From Chaetoceros tenuissimus (lineage: Eukaryota; Bacillariophyta; Thalassiosirophyceae; Chaetocerotales; Chaetocerotaceae): DNA of 64,000 nt. Below are positions 1 to 13,871 of this stretch, in pieces; position 1 is the first letter of the stretch, and each line of letters begins with the position of its first letter. The DNA lies in assembly GCA_021927905.1 (NCBI GenBank), contig BLLK01000023.1, positions 434,001 through 498,000 of the forward strand. The letters are read 5' to 3'. A program made the translations under genes and the position numbers. Below the pieces are notes generated by a model. That model searched no databases. It saw only the letters and a program-made list of their open reading frames with translations, and was not told where the DNA came from.

Positions 1-3000
1 GGCAGAGGAGCTCGCAACTGGATCAAGTTTTTTGCATTCGACGAGGACAGCACCGTTGAGTGGTGGGTCCTCACCATCTCGTACATTGTTGCTTAAAAAA
101 TAATATCCAGCAATTCGACTGCGTGCTTTTGGAAGCACGAGGTAAGCGGCATCAGAGTGGATATATAAAATCATGTCGCTACGTTTGAATCGAATGACAG
201 CATCAGGATATGTTGCCACATAGTCCAATAATTGCATGGCTAATTTTTTGGTAGTTTCTGTTGGCTTGGATTGTTGATAAGACAATGTATTCAATGCCGG
301 AAGCAATGTGGAATCAAGAGCTCGTGCGTAGTATAGTAATGAACCAACGATAGCTTGTATTTCTCGCGTTGCAGCCTTGGATAGCAAAGGACTTTCGTCC
401 GGTGCGTCCGCATATTGAATTTTTGCACCATATCGAATTTCTCGATATGGGTGTGGACAGTGTTGGGGTCGCTTTGGATCTGGGTGTTGGAACTTGTGAC
501 GAACATGATTAATGTATCCCTTCATCCACAGGTCGACATAGCCTTCGTCGTAATGCCAGTCTAACGTCAGCCCAAGAAACTCGTTTCCTGACCAGTCATA
601 TTGAATCGGATACTGTTGCTGTAGTACGTCCAGCAGATGTTGCACTTGTTTTTTACATGTATATTTTACACCAAAATCATCCACACATAATGCAAAGTAC
701 ACTTTTTTGGATTCATGTTTCCATAAACCTGGGTTGGTTCTGGAGGGAGCATATCCATGAGGACGTAAATATTCGACAAGTCTGTCATATGCAATACGTG
801 CAGCTTGCTTTAAGCCATACATTCCCTTACGAATTTCAACATAGACATAACCATTGTAAATTTTTTCTTTCAAATTGTATTTTTCCATGATGTCTTCAGG
901 AATCCATCGTACCGGAATCTGTGCATATTCATATCGCTGCATAGGATTATTTAGGAAAAAATCTTTTATATCGATGGACATGAATCTTGCGTTGTCGGTG
1001 GAAATGGTGCTGTTGAAAATTAATTTGGCATCTGTCAATCCCGCTGCTGGAGAACTTGCATCAAAAGGGTACGGTAATTTATCTCCCCCCACCGTTAATC
1101 GAACTCGATGTGGATCATCCTTTTTGGGTCTGTAATCACAAACAGGATTGAGATAGGTTGCTATTCTTCCGACTGGGACTTGATCTTTGTGTATGAAGAC
1201 CATGGTCTGTGTACCTTTTATGTCACGGATACCTTCAGTGAGACGACCTAACTCGTTGGAAAGAGATCGATTCCAGATGTCATGAAATTTTCCAGCAAGG
1301 AGTGTGTCCAATGTTTCCTTTTTTCCAGTAATTTCATTGAAAATATGATGCACTGTTGGCATAAAAAACATATCAGATGGATCAGATGGTTGTTCCTGAA
1401 GGAGATGGACAAGTGCATTTTGCCTTGAAAATTTATTTCTGGTGTTGTAGCGATGCAGGCGTTGAGATGGAGTACAATCGTCATCTTGTGTAATGGGAAT
1501 TGGTGTTGGCTGTTGCGTTGGACTAACAGATGGCTGTGGAGAACGTTGAGACTCCACCCTCGGAACTTGTGCCGGATGTTGAGTTGAACCCTCCTGTGGA
1601 AGTGGGGTTGGTGACACCACCCTCGGAACTTGTGCAGGGGATGATGGTTCGACCCTCTCGTCGGGGGTGGATGGAGTTGGAACGTTCTCTGTGGGAACAC
1701 TGTCAGTAGGAATGTGCACCTTCGGTTGTTTGGCTGCACGATGCAATAGTTCTGCAAGTTTGGTTACTGCGGCAGTTGTGAGCTGCGAGTAATCAAGAGC
1801 TGGCATAGCCGGCGTCGGATCCTTCAGTAATTCTAGCATGTCTAAGGCTGATTTTAGAAGGAGAGATTCTTTGGACGACTTTGGGATCGGTACCCTATTC
1901 GGGAAATATTGCACAGTATCTACCTGTATTTCGCGTTGTGTGTCCGGAAGAAAAATAGTAACACAACGGTAGTGTTCTGGTGCAGGTCCTACATACCACG
2001 CCTCTTTGCCTCTTGTGCCAAAGGTGGATCGTTGATCAGGCTTGACATGGTACACAAGCTTGGTTCCAAGGGGAGCTAATGGAGATCTGTTGAAATCATA
2101 AATTCCTTCAAGTGCAGCATAGGCCGATAATTTTGGATTGACTCTGGCTGCTCGCAGATGGTTCAAACTAAGGAGAGTCTGAGGAAGGAGACGATCCCAC
2201 TCAGATAGAGGGAAATCAGGATCGACCAAACAGAGAATTGTTATGAAGTGATTTTTAAATGTTTGAATCGCACGCTCGGCTGCATTACGCCTTTTTTGAT
2301 GTGGAGGTACCAATTGAAATTTAATTTTGTGTTTGTGAAAAGCAGCCTTGAGCAGGGCACTGCATTCGTTATCCAAAATGTGCAGCTTGGGAGTAAAACC
2401 TCCGGTTGTCAATTTATCTAACATTTTGATAGTGGCGTCACGGATGGTTGCAGCTTGTCGGTTTGGAATTGCTTCGGCCAGAATAGCATTTGCATCGTAG
2501 TCATAGATTACAACAATATATTCATTGCCTCGGCTAGATGGAATGGGAAAACGACCAGTCAGGTCAGAATAGGATTTTCCATTCAATTCGTCGTACTTTT
2601 CGATGGTAACAAAGCATTCATGAGTTCTTTTTGTCTCTTGTTCTGGTAAAAAATCAGTATCAGTTTGTGAAGTCGACCTGAGCCCCTGTTTTTCTTGTGC
2701 TATATGACCTTTGGCTGTATAGATTTTTGGATCAAGATGTTTTGAGATCAATTCGGTGGTCAGACCGGGCCAGTTGGTGAAGAATCCTTTCCGAAGTGCA
2801 TTGAGAAATGTTGTTTTTACTGGGCCACCAAGCACTCCATGATAAAATGATGCGAGTTCCTTTTTTGACTGTTGGAGATCTATTAAAACATTCGCAGATG
2901 GTTGGTTTTGGAGAAGCTTCGACTGATCAAACGGAACATCCCACAGTCCATCCTTTCTATTTCGTAGTCCTTTAATCAATAATTTTCCATTTTTGAAAAT

Positions 3001-3275
3001 TTGTAAATCATTTTTGGTAAATACAGCAGTACAATCATCGTCACACAGTTGTCCCATTGATAAAAGCGATGCACTCGTTAGTTCTGGAAAAACATGGGCT
3101 TGTTTTGCTTCCTCTGAGAGACCGTCAAAGGGAGATTGCCATTTTTGTTCGGTTCAATTCTGATACCTGTTGGAGTTCCGACTGCTGGACCAGTTGTGGT
3201 TTGCTGTAAATTGTGTAATTTTTCCGCATGTGTCTCCATCAGGTATGTGCCAGATGCACCAGAGTCTGCTTTCAT
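1..3275 (-). CDS. Pol region of the copia element (protease, integrase, RT, RNase H start)
   Basis: This region lies downstream of gag on the minus strand and runs off the left edge of the window. Seen in order: protease (DSGAS near 3270), an integrase core with spaced acidic residues ending in an AAERAIQTFK-type motif (near 2270), a Pro/Ser/Thr-rich spacer, reverse transcriptase with a GMYGLKQAARIAY-type block (near 800) and a VDD active-site box (near 680), and an RNase H motif HSDAAYLV near 160. These are standard Ty1/copia parts. It is listed as a component of a mobile element, not as a host gene. Confidence 0.82.
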
Positions 3276-3374
3276 TACATCAGTTTCTTGTAAAATATTT
3301 TCTATTGAGGGTGGGACTGCAGGAATACAAATATTATTTATTTTATCAGTATTGATTATTCCGGTCCCACCTCG

Positions 3375-4631
3375 TCAAGAGCATCCAAATGTACTTCCAC
3401 CCATTTTATTTGCCATGGTTGCTTCATCCTTGTGGTCAGGGCATTTATTTCTGCACCCTGGAGAATCATGATTGCAGCGTCCGTGAGTGTAGCAGTATTT
3501 ATTGAAGTGAGCAGGAATTGGTCGACTTGGTTGGCCTTGTCTTGGTCCAGTCATAGGCTGTGGAGGTCTACGAGGACGACGTACATTTGCCTGCAATGCA
3601 TCGATAGCTGCACGAAGTTGCTGGATCTCTGCTGCTTGTGCAGCATGGAAAGCAGAATGATCTTGTGTTGGTGGAGCTGGAGCTGGAGCAAGTGCTGGTG
3701 GAGCTGGAGCAGGTGCTGGTGGAGCTGGAGCAGGTGCTGGTGGGTTTTGATGCTGTTCAAGGAGCATGTTCATGAGTTGCATCATTAGTTGATGATCATC
3801 AGCTGTAGGAGTGTGGAACATTTGTCCAGCTGGTGTTTCCTCGAGTACTTGTTCCAAATCATTTTGTTGTTGTAGAAAAAATTGCTTGAAGGCAATCCAG
3901 GTCGGTTGCTGTTGTCTTGCATTCCAAGCCATAACAGCCTGCTGAAAACTTGTATTTTTCTGAATAGCTTGTTTGGCGATTGCAATAACTTGAAATTCGG
4001 TCAATGGGACTCCTGCAGCCGTAGCACGAGGAACGTGCTCGTCAATTTTTGTAAAAAAATCAGTGAGAGTGGTGTGGACTTGGACTGGGTATTTTGTGAG
4101 TGCAGCTTGCTCCTCAACAACAGTGGAATATTTTACCTGGCCATATGTTTGTAGTAACCAAGTCATAGTGTCGTGGAGAGGGCCCGTAAGCACGCCAGTA
4201 ATATTATTTAGTCGTTGATTCAAATAAATTCTCTCAATAACTTCAGTCAATTGCTTTTTTAATGCTTGTTCCACTGCAACAGCTTCGTTGTATCTTCGCC
4301 ATTGTTCGGTATGCACTCTGTCTGCAGCCGAGATTTGATGTTGGGTAGCAGCTGGAGGGTACACAGGATCCACTGGTGGTAATCCTGGCATTTGGAACGG
4401 GACATTACTGAGGAGCGCGTAGTCAGCTGGGGACACTACAAGTCCTGAATAGCCATGTTGCCCTCCACCAAGCGTTGTATGGATTGTGGCAGCATTTTGG
4501 ACAAGAAGTTTCCGTAGGTCGGTGAGTTGGTTAAAGGTTGGTTTTCCACGGATTGGGATCAGTTTTCCATTTTCTAGTGTGTTTGGAAAAATTGTGCAGT
4601 AGTCAACTGCTTTTGTGCCTTCGTTCGGCAT
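3375..4631 (-). CDS. Gag region of the copia element
   Basis: A 418-aa open frame forming the capsid part of the element. The central region is helical. It is followed by a low-complexity PAPAPP stretch encoded by a short minisatellite (about 3670-3750), an Arg/Pro-rich basic segment, and a C-terminal Cys/His cluster with the spacing of a retroelement zinc knuckle (CYTHGRCNH...C...C). This C-terminal pattern is typical of diatom copia Gag proteins. The opposite strand carries an unrelated Trp/Ser-rich frame that is only a shadow of the PAPAPP repeat. Confidence 0.85.
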   Translation of the reverse strand: MPNEGTKAVDYCTIFPNTLENGKLIPIRGKPTFNQLTDLRKLLVQNAATIHTTLGGGQHGYSGLVVSPADYALLSNVPFQMPGLPPVDPVYPPAATQHQISAADRVHTEQWRRYNEAVAVEQALKKQLTEVIERIYLNQRLNNITGVLTGPLHDTMTWLLQTYGQVKYSTVVEEQAALTKYPVQVHTTLTDFFTKIDEHVPRATAAGVPLTEFQVIAIAKQAIQKNTSFQQAVMAWNARQQQPTWIAFKQFFLQQQNDLEQVLEETPAGQMFHTPTADDHQLMMQLMNMLLEQHQNPPAPAPAPPAPAPAPPALAPAPAPPTQDHSAFHAAQAAEIQQLRAAIDALQANVRRPRRPPQPMTGPRQGQPSRPIPAHFNKYCYTHGRCNHDSPGCRNKCPDHKDEATMANKMGGSTFGCS

Positions 4632-4825
4632 TATTCTCGCAATTACTTATGTTGTAGACTAGTGAATTTGTTGAGGTAATTGCTACTAAGTAATTAGCGA
4701 AATAAATGAACTAGTTACACAGATGAGATCAAGAGAGCAACGGAAATGCTGAATCTTGAGTAATCGGTAAATAGCTTGCCATGTATGCGGCTAGGTTGCT
4801 AGCCAGTTGGAGCTGGCGTTTATAA

Positions 4826-5206
4826 CACTCGACTCGTCCTACTTGTGTCTGTGAGAATACCTTTGAGCTTTCTATCGATTCCAAAGGAAAGCCAAGTTGT
4901 AAATGTGGGGAAGGAAAAATCTTAAATGCAGATGTTAATCGTTGTTTCTCTCCTTTGACTGCTGCTCCGATGGAGAGTCCGACCAAGTCAACATCAGTGT
5001 CACCCTCATTTTATCCTACCGGTGTGAATGAAGACCCAGAATGTGTGGATGATTTGAATTCAACTTTCCCACTCCTTCATATTGATAAAGAAAAGGGTTG
5101 TCGTTGGCTGACCAAGAATAAAAAGAAGAAAAGTATCAGAATGAATATATACTGCGGACTCGACTACGTTGGAAAAATTTGTCCAGTGACTTGTGGTCTG
5201 TGCTGA
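4826..5206 (+). CDS. 3' end of a Cys-rich secreted-type protein (5' end unresolved)
   Basis: The open frame from about 4826 ends at TGA 5204-5206. It encodes a Cys-rich stretch (TCVCENTF, then CKCGEG, then NRC) resembling an EGF-like module. A short Pro/Ser/Thr-rich linker follows, then a compact domain with CVDD, GCRWL, YCG and CPVTCGLC, the ShKT-like Cys pattern often seen at the end of diatom secreted proteins. No start codon with a signal peptide was found, and in-frame stops lie just upstream (4823). The beginning is therefore in an unrecognised upstream exon, or it was separated by the neighbouring copia element, whose gag starts only 195 bp to the left. I cannot choose between an intact spliced gene and a headless remnant. 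Confidence 0.5.
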   Translation, partial: HSTRPTCVCENTFELSIDSKGKPSCKCGEGKILNADVNRCFSPLTAAPMESPTKSTSVSPSFYPTGVNEDPECVDDLNSTFPLLHIDKEKGCRWLTKNKKKKSIRMNIYCGLDYVGKICPVTCGLC

Positions 5207-5968
5207 GTAGACAGTGCTGTATGTCCCACTCATATCTCAATTATTTGTGGAAGATGAAGAAAAAATAAGGGTTTTGATGTGTGAAAGTTTTGATGTATCG
5301 ATGTGAAAGTGTTTCCCCAGTAATTTATGTAAACAGTCCAAATAAATGTATTTAAATAACAAAATCAAAAAACACACAAATAAATACAAGGACATATTTT
5401 TTCGAAAAATAAGGGAATGATTGAATCATATTAACGAGAAGGACAAGGATCGGGAACTGGCTACCTGAGTTCCAATGCAATTGCAAAGGATACGAGAACA
5501 TAAAATAGAGTGGTAAAATTTGCAGTACCTTCACCTGCAAAAGGAAGTAGGATGAGGATAGGACATCTTCGTAGTGAGACGAAAACTCTTTTAGAGTTTA
5601 GAATTGAAAATTGGTAGTCCTAATTTCTACTTTATTTTATAAACCCGTCAGCGAAAGCTCATTATGTTTACCATCAATATTTTTCTCCAACAAGATGAAC
5701 TAGATTCCTTGATTTAGTTCAATCTAGAAATGAAACTTTGACGGATTCTTCCAAGTACTTTGATTTGTCTGATGAAAAGGAGAAGAAAGAGTTACGCTTT
5801 AATTCTTCGAGAGCTTGGAGGGAATGTCGTGATAGAGAACAATACTAAAGAAGCAGAAAAGAGAAAAGACAATATTTTCTATGTTTAGAAGTTAGAAGAT
5901 GAATCAAGGTATCTACAATACTACTACTCTGAATTTGCGAAGAAAAACAAGAAGAAGGATCCTAGAAT
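5207..5968. other. Intergenic, no gene seen
   Basis: 762 bp between the Cys-rich gene end and the beta-tubulin stop codon. It is AT-rich with short interrupted frames only and probably holds the 3' UTRs of the two convergent genes. No repeat or RNA gene was recognised. Confidence 0.5.
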
Positions 5969-8004
<2,036 letters not shown>

Positions 8005-11000
8005 CTAAGGCAAGCGCTGAATTGAGTCATTCAAACCAATTGGGAAAATTAAGCTGCCTGTAATTGTGTTTCCATTACTTTGATCGTCATTTCTAGCCTC
8101 TCGGAGTAATAAGCGTAGAGATTGATCTTTTGATTGACGTGTACCATCTGTTTCTTCTTCTTTATTATTTTTGGATTGGAACATAATATTTAATCCATCC
8201 GGTATATGTTGTTCCTCTTCATCCCCATCCTTGTCGAGGCCTCCTTGTTTGCATCTCAAAAGACTGTAGCCATAGCTGCTACCATCAGCATATTGAGACT
8301 TGTCCATGAAGTCAAAGTTTCCAATATACTCTTCATCAGGAAGATAATTCACTATCGACTTTTGGACGTATGCTAAGAGAATAGCCGAAGAACAAATACC
8401 TGTACCAGCAATGAGAAGGCATACACGAATGATCAAGTAGACTATTGGATTCGACATAAATGCGAGAGGATAAGAACTTGCAACAATTCGCCATGCCAAC
8501 GAACCAAAAATAGTAAGGACAATAGCACCTAGGAATCCTGCATTTACAAAACCTTGAAAGGTTGAGTTTACTCCAAAGATATTCTCTTCTCCTATTTGAA
8601 TCTCAATCTCAACAATATTTGCAATGATAAACATTGAGGAAGTTACCAAAACCTGTCTACCAACCATGAATGCTTGTAAATTGCTGCTCTTTGAGAAAAT
8701 CATTTTTGAGTTCTTTGCAGCAACTCCATGTTGTAGAACTTCCTCCTCTGGCATCTTCAATAAAGCAAAGGCAGCAATTTGAATACCTTCAAGGATTCCA
8801 GTAAAACAAAGTAGAGCAAAGAAGATAATAATAGATGCTACTGGGCCTGCTTCTTGTAATAGTCCACCTTTTCCTTCAGCCAAAGCCTCGATTGTCACAG
8901 CAAGGGAAAACAAAAGAATTACTAAGGAAAGTGCGACTCTAATCCAGAAGAATGCTCTTGATACTTTTGAATCCAAAGTCTACAGTGGCGAAGGATGAGC
9001 ATTTATGCCTAATCGTATAATTCAATAAATATTTAATAAACTTACCGATCTTGATTCAATAGGCATCCTTGCAATCTTCTCGAAAATATGTTGTACTAAG
9101 TAAACAGAATGTAAAACTCCTGAAAACTCTACAGCTAAAGAAATGTATGTTGTCATGAGCATGAAGTAGTTGTCAATAAAGTCTAACATACAGGTTGCAG
9201 CATTCACTTGTGACGCCAATTGACCAATGATAATAGTAACGAACATCATCGCAAGACTATTTTCTAGGGTCACAGCAATAAGGGTTGTATCGCTAAAGTC
9301 AAAAATTGATGCGTCAACTATAGGTCTTCCACAGAGATTGATGAAGAAAATGAACAGGACTACCAAGAATTGTCTACCAAGAATAAATCGCTCCATGTTC
9401 TTCCCTTTATGTGCGGCTGTTGCTATTTTGTGTGCTTTTGGATGACTATGTTCATATTTAGAGCTATCAACTCTTTGAAGACCGACCAAACTCCCCTGCC
9501 CTCCCTCCATGATCGCAAGCCAGCAAATGAGGAACCAAAACAAGAGGAATGCAAAGCTCGGGTGTACATTTTTAGAAAGGACAGTCTGACTGGAGAAGAT
9601 TCCGGACATCACTATTACAATGCAAAAGACGAGGGCTGTCATGGAGCAAATGTACTTTATGACCGAATTTGTAATCTCGATATCTTTGTCTCTCTTTGTC
9701 ACTGGAGCAGAGCCATGCCTAGGAGCTTCTTCGAGGTAGACATCATCTGGTTGTAGTCCCACCATTTTCTTGTTTGTTCTCGCCAGGACCCATGCAGATG
9801 AACATATTCCGATTTTTTCAAGAAGTAGGCAGATCTGAATAATGACGAAGACTGCAGGATTAGACATGAAAGCCAGTGGAAACGATGCTGCTATGATGCG
9901 CCAAGCCAAAGAACCAATTATTGTCAAAACTACAGCCCCAAGAAGACCTGTATCTAGAAAAGACTGAAAGCCGTCACTAACTCCAAAGATGTTGTCTTCT
10001 CCATCTCCGATGCTAATGGTAGCGATTTTAGCTACTATAAAGATGAGAGATGCAACAAAGATTTGTCGACCAATAAGGAACGCCTGGAGATTTTGATCTT
10101 GAAACATGAGCTTGCAGTTGGTTGCTGCAACTTTGTTCGCTTCCAATTCTTCCTTCGGCATATTGAGTAGAGCAAATGCTGCTATCTGCATACCTTCCAT
10201 CAACCCAACAACAAACATCAATATGAAGAATATGCATATTGATACAGGAACTGGGACTCCTTCATACATTCCACTCTGCTCTGTCAACAAAGCTTTGATT
10301 GTCACTGCCAACGCAAAACATAAATTTGCTGTAGACACAATTACTCGCCCCCAAAAGAAGAAATTCTTCGCGATACCTCGCTTTGGTTCCTTGGACTCTA
10401 CTGGCTTCTTAGTAATGAGTGCAAATCCATATTGTACAAGATACACTAAATGAAGTAAACCGGAGAACTCTATGGCCAGAGAAACGTACGTGGTCAGAAG
10501 CATGAAGTAGTTGTTGATAAAGTCAAGCATACACAAGGCAGCATTGACCTGTGATGTTAGTTGACCAATAACGATTGCAGTAATCATCATAGCAATACCG
10601 TTGCCAAGAAATACGTCGTTGATACCTTTTGGCAATTCAAGAGGGTCAGCATCTTTGATAGCAGATCCACAAAGATTAATCAAGAACATTACAAGAACAA
10701 CTAGAAATTGCCTTCCGACGATGAAACGTTCCATGTTGTCTCCATTTTGTACCAATCTTGTGCTTTTTAGTGACTTGGGATGGGATTCACTATACTTATC
10801 ATAATCAACAGACTGTAAGCCGATCAAACATCCTTGACCTCCTTCAATAACTGCTAACCAGAGAATAAGAAACCAAAACAAAAAGAATGCACCAATAGGA
10901 TGAATGTTATATTCCGCAGCTGTCGATTGTTTCGTGAAGATACCAGCCATGACCAATACCACGCAAAAAACCAATAGTGAAAGGGAATAAATGTATCGTA

Positions 11001-12842
11001 TTACAGTCAAAAACCTGTCGACATCTCTGTCGTGCTTTGTAATTGGTTCAGCACCATTCTTCTCAGCTCCTTCGAGGTAGACATCATCTGGTTCATATCC
11101 AAAGATTCGCTTTTGAAAACGAACAAGAACCCAGCACGAAGAACAGATGCCACTGGCTTCTAGAAGTAGGCAGATACGAATGATAATATTCACGATGGGG
11201 TTTGACATGAAAGCCAGTGGAAACGATGCTGCTATGATGCGCCAAGCCAAAGAACCAATTATTGTCAAAACTACAGCCCCAAGAAGACCTGTATCTAGAA
11301 AAGACTGAAAGCCGTCACTAACTCCAAAGATGTTGTCTTCTCCATCTCCGATGCTAATGGTAGCGATTTTAGCTACTATAAAGATGAGAGATGCAACAAA
11401 GATTTGTCGACCAATTAGAAAAGATTCAAGATTCTGGTCGCTAAACATGAGCTTGCAGTTGGTTGCTGCTACTGAATGCTTTTCTAATTCCTCCTCAGAC
11501 ATATTAATGAGGGCAAATGCTGCTATCTGCATACCTTCCATCAGACCCGCAATACACATTAGCAAGAAAAAAATGATGATAGATACGGATATTGGGACTC
11601 CTTCATACATTCCACTCTGCTCCGTCAACAAAGCTTTGATTGTCACCGCCAATGCAAAACATAAATTTGCTGTAGACATCATCACTCGCCCCCAAAAGAA
11701 AAGATGACTAACAATGCCACGCTTTGGTTCCTTGGACTCTACTGGCTTCTTAGTAATGAGTGCAAATCCATATTGTACCAAGTAAACACAGTGTAATAAT
11801 CCAGAAAACTCGATGGCCAGCGAAACATATGTAGTAAGAAGCATGAAGTAGTTGTTGATAAAGTCAAGCATACACAAGGCAGCATTGACCTGTGATGTTA
11901 ATTGGCCAATCACAATTGTGGTAATCATCATAGCAACACCGTTTCCAAGAAATACGTCATTGATAACTTTTGGCAATCCAAGAGGGTCAGCATCTTTGAT
12001 AGCAGATCCACATAAATTGATTAGAAAGATAACTAATACTGTCAAGAATTGCCTTCCGACGATGAAACGTTCCATATTATCTCCCTTGTGAGCTATCAAT
12101 GTATTTTTTAATGAATGTGGATGACTTTCTTCGTATTTTCGTTTATCAATCCCCTGCAAACCTACTAAACACCCTTGTCCTCCTTCAATAACTGCTAACC
12201 AGAGAATAAGAAACCAAAACAAAAAGAATGCACCAATAGGATGAATGTTATATTCCGCAGCTGTCGATTGTTTTGTGAAGATACCAGCCATGACCAACAC
12301 CACACAGAATACAAGTAGCACTATTGAATACAAGTATTTAAATGTTTCAAGTGCCGTGATGAACAAGTTTTTTATTGGCTGAGACTATGGAAGAAACGAC
12401 AAGTGAGTAATTTCGATAGAATTCTTTTTCCATAGAATATATTCACAGGAGCACTCACTGATAAATCATAGTCATCAAAGAAATCCCCGTTTCCATCGAA
12501 TTGAGGCAGCATTTTGGCCCCAAACACAGATTCCATTCCTATCGAAGCATCGTCTTCATCATCGTTTGTAAGAATTATGAATGGATTCACTTCTTCAAGT
12601 GCAGCTGAAGGATATCTATCGAGATGTTTCTCGGGTATGTCAAGATCCATGTAATATACACTTCGTTTTGTTTGGTCTTCTTCCATGTCGTCATCTTCTG
12701 CTATACTCCTCTCTTTTTCCTTTTCATCAATGGAAATGAGACTGTGGACTTCATCATCATGTCCATTCTCATCGAAGCTGACTCCACTTTCATTCTCTAC
12801 TTGTACAGACTTTTCCGATACAGCATCAGAGAGTTCTATCAT
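8005..12842 (-). CDS. Triple-module silicic acid transporter (tandem SIT fusion)
   Basis: SITs carry silicic acid across the diatom plasma membrane, coupled to sodium. Exons 12459-12842, 9046-12384 and 8005-8979 (introns 74 and 66 bp, phase 0) sum to 4698 nt, 1565 aa. The acidic N-terminal tail of 128 aa has no membrane segment. Three consecutive SIT modules follow, each a pair of about five-helix halves marked by EGxQ and GRQ. EGGQ lies near 12180, 10839 and 9500; EGMQ or EGIQ near 11535, 10194 and 8788; the six GRQ motifs near 12055, 11408, 10714, 10067, 9378 and 8657. Linkers between modules are only about 25 residues. A unique 110-aa hydrophilic tail ends the protein. A usual SIT is about 530-550 aa with 10 helices, so about 30 helices are expected here. 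An alternative acceptor at 12378 would drop two residues. Confidence 0.93.
9863..10074 (-). repeat. Internal direct repeat of the triple SIT, copy in module 2
   Basis: These 212 bp appear identical to 11204-11415, at an offset of exactly 1341 bp (447 codons, one SIT module). Other identical patches share the same offset: 10838-10932 with 12179-12273, and the stretch from 10379 with that from 11720. Neighbouring stretches of the modules differ clearly, so identity is patchy. Confidence 0.9.
11204..11415 (-). repeat. Internal direct repeat of the triple SIT, copy in module 1
   Basis: Partner of 9863-10074. It encodes the membrane segment block around the second GRQ motif of module 1, including the DGEDNIFGVSDGFQ loop. 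Confidence 0.9.
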
Positions 12843-13871
12843 TATGCTCTACCTATATTCTATTTTATGTCAATTTGGACTTTGATCTTTCCCTTTGTTT
12901 GTGAAGGTCAGGTACGCATCATCAAAAAGATTTCTAAAACATGTGTATTTGATGAGAGAGAGGAAGGCGACTGTGAAAAAAGAAGGGTTTCATTTCAAAA
13001 TTCCACGACCCAACCCAAATAGGATACTCTAATACTTATCCTCATCGGGACGATCGGTATTCTCATGTCGTCATCAATGAGAATGCTTTTTGGAAATAAC
13101 TGATATTTTTTTACAAGGCTTTGAATGTGCATGGTTTTTCCAATCAATACAATGATACCTATCTAGCAATACACAAAAAGAAAAATAATATATAAACATA
13201 ATCTACATGTTTAGTTTAGAAATCATGTTTCAAAATAAGTTTGAAGTATGAGAAATTCATATGCATAACGTTATATTTATACTGGTGGGCAAAGTTGATA
13301 AAGGTTATAGATATGTCTTGACCCATAATGTATGCAATCATAATGATATTTTAATATATACATCTACATGATAATCATGTTGAAAAACATCAATTTGAAC
13401 CAAACTATACTAGAAAGGATTTAAAAAATAGAAACATTGTCATCTTCATGAATCACTCAGCTTATTATATTTCAGAATAATTCTATCTCATCATATAATA
13501 TAATTTCATATAATGGATTCGTTGTTATTTCAAAAAGAACCTCAATGAACTACTCTGTCACATCAACATCCATCATTTACTTTTCAATGAATTCATTTGC
13601 ATTCATTTTTTTAACCGTTTCCATGTCGGTATGTTTGAAAAGACATTGTGGGGATGGACAGACGGTCAATTGACACACCCATACGTACTGCTCATACCAT
13701 CATTACTTAAGCCCTCTCAACCTCTTCAACGAAAAAGGCCTGATCAAAATGGTTGACCTTTCACCGAAAGAAGTTTTTCTCTGTGCTCGAAGTTGTTTAC
13801 TTTGGACCTCATTATCCCAACAAAGGCAGTACTACCAGCCTAGTCCAACAACTTGTACAAAAGTAACCAAC
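12843..13871. other. Divergent intergenic region upstream of the triple SIT
   Basis: About 1 kb of AT-rich spacer between the minus-strand giant SIT and the plus-strand basic protein. It presumably holds both promoters. Its last 123 bp (13749-13871) stay in frame with the basic protein, so part of it could be coding if an upstream ATG at 13749 is used. No repeat was recognised. Confidence 0.5.

Larger units (their letters stand above)
1..4631 (-). mobile_element. Ty1/copia (CoDi-like) LTR retrotransposon, cut by window edge
   Basis: Old virus-like element read on the minus strand. From right to left it shows a Gag region (3375-4631), an aspartic protease with a DSGAS motif (about 3270), an integrase core (about 2250-2650), a Pro-rich linker (about 1500-1800), a copia-type reverse transcriptase with its VDD box (about 680) and the start of an RNase H domain at the window edge. 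The order protease, integrase, reverse transcriptase, RNase H is that of Ty1/copia rather than gypsy. The distal end and its LTR lie outside the window. I could not identify an LTR on the right, where only about 195 bp separate gag from host-like coding sequence. The visible part looks largely whole, which suggests a fairly young insertion. Confidence 0.88.

Noticed and set aside
1248-1757. 169-codon minus-strand frame
   Set aside because: It is out of frame with pol and covers its Pro/Ser/Thr linker. Composition is that of a shadow frame.
3432-3788. Trp/Ser-rich open frame opposite the gag region
   Set aside because: It is the complement of the PAPAPP-coding minisatellite in gag, with no independent support.
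4650-4721. TG...CA bounded stretch right of gag, considered as a right-hand LTR
   Set aside because: Only about 72 bp, with no second copy in the window to compare and no primer-binding site, so it cannot be supported.
12624-13022. 132-codon plus-strand frame
   Set aside because: It is antisense to the acidic first exon of the triple SIT. The hydrophobic look comes from reversing acidic codons.
13749-13871. 41-codon upstream extension of the basic protein
   Set aside because: It is in frame but differs in composition from the rest and may be 5' UTR, so the downstream ATG was preferred.
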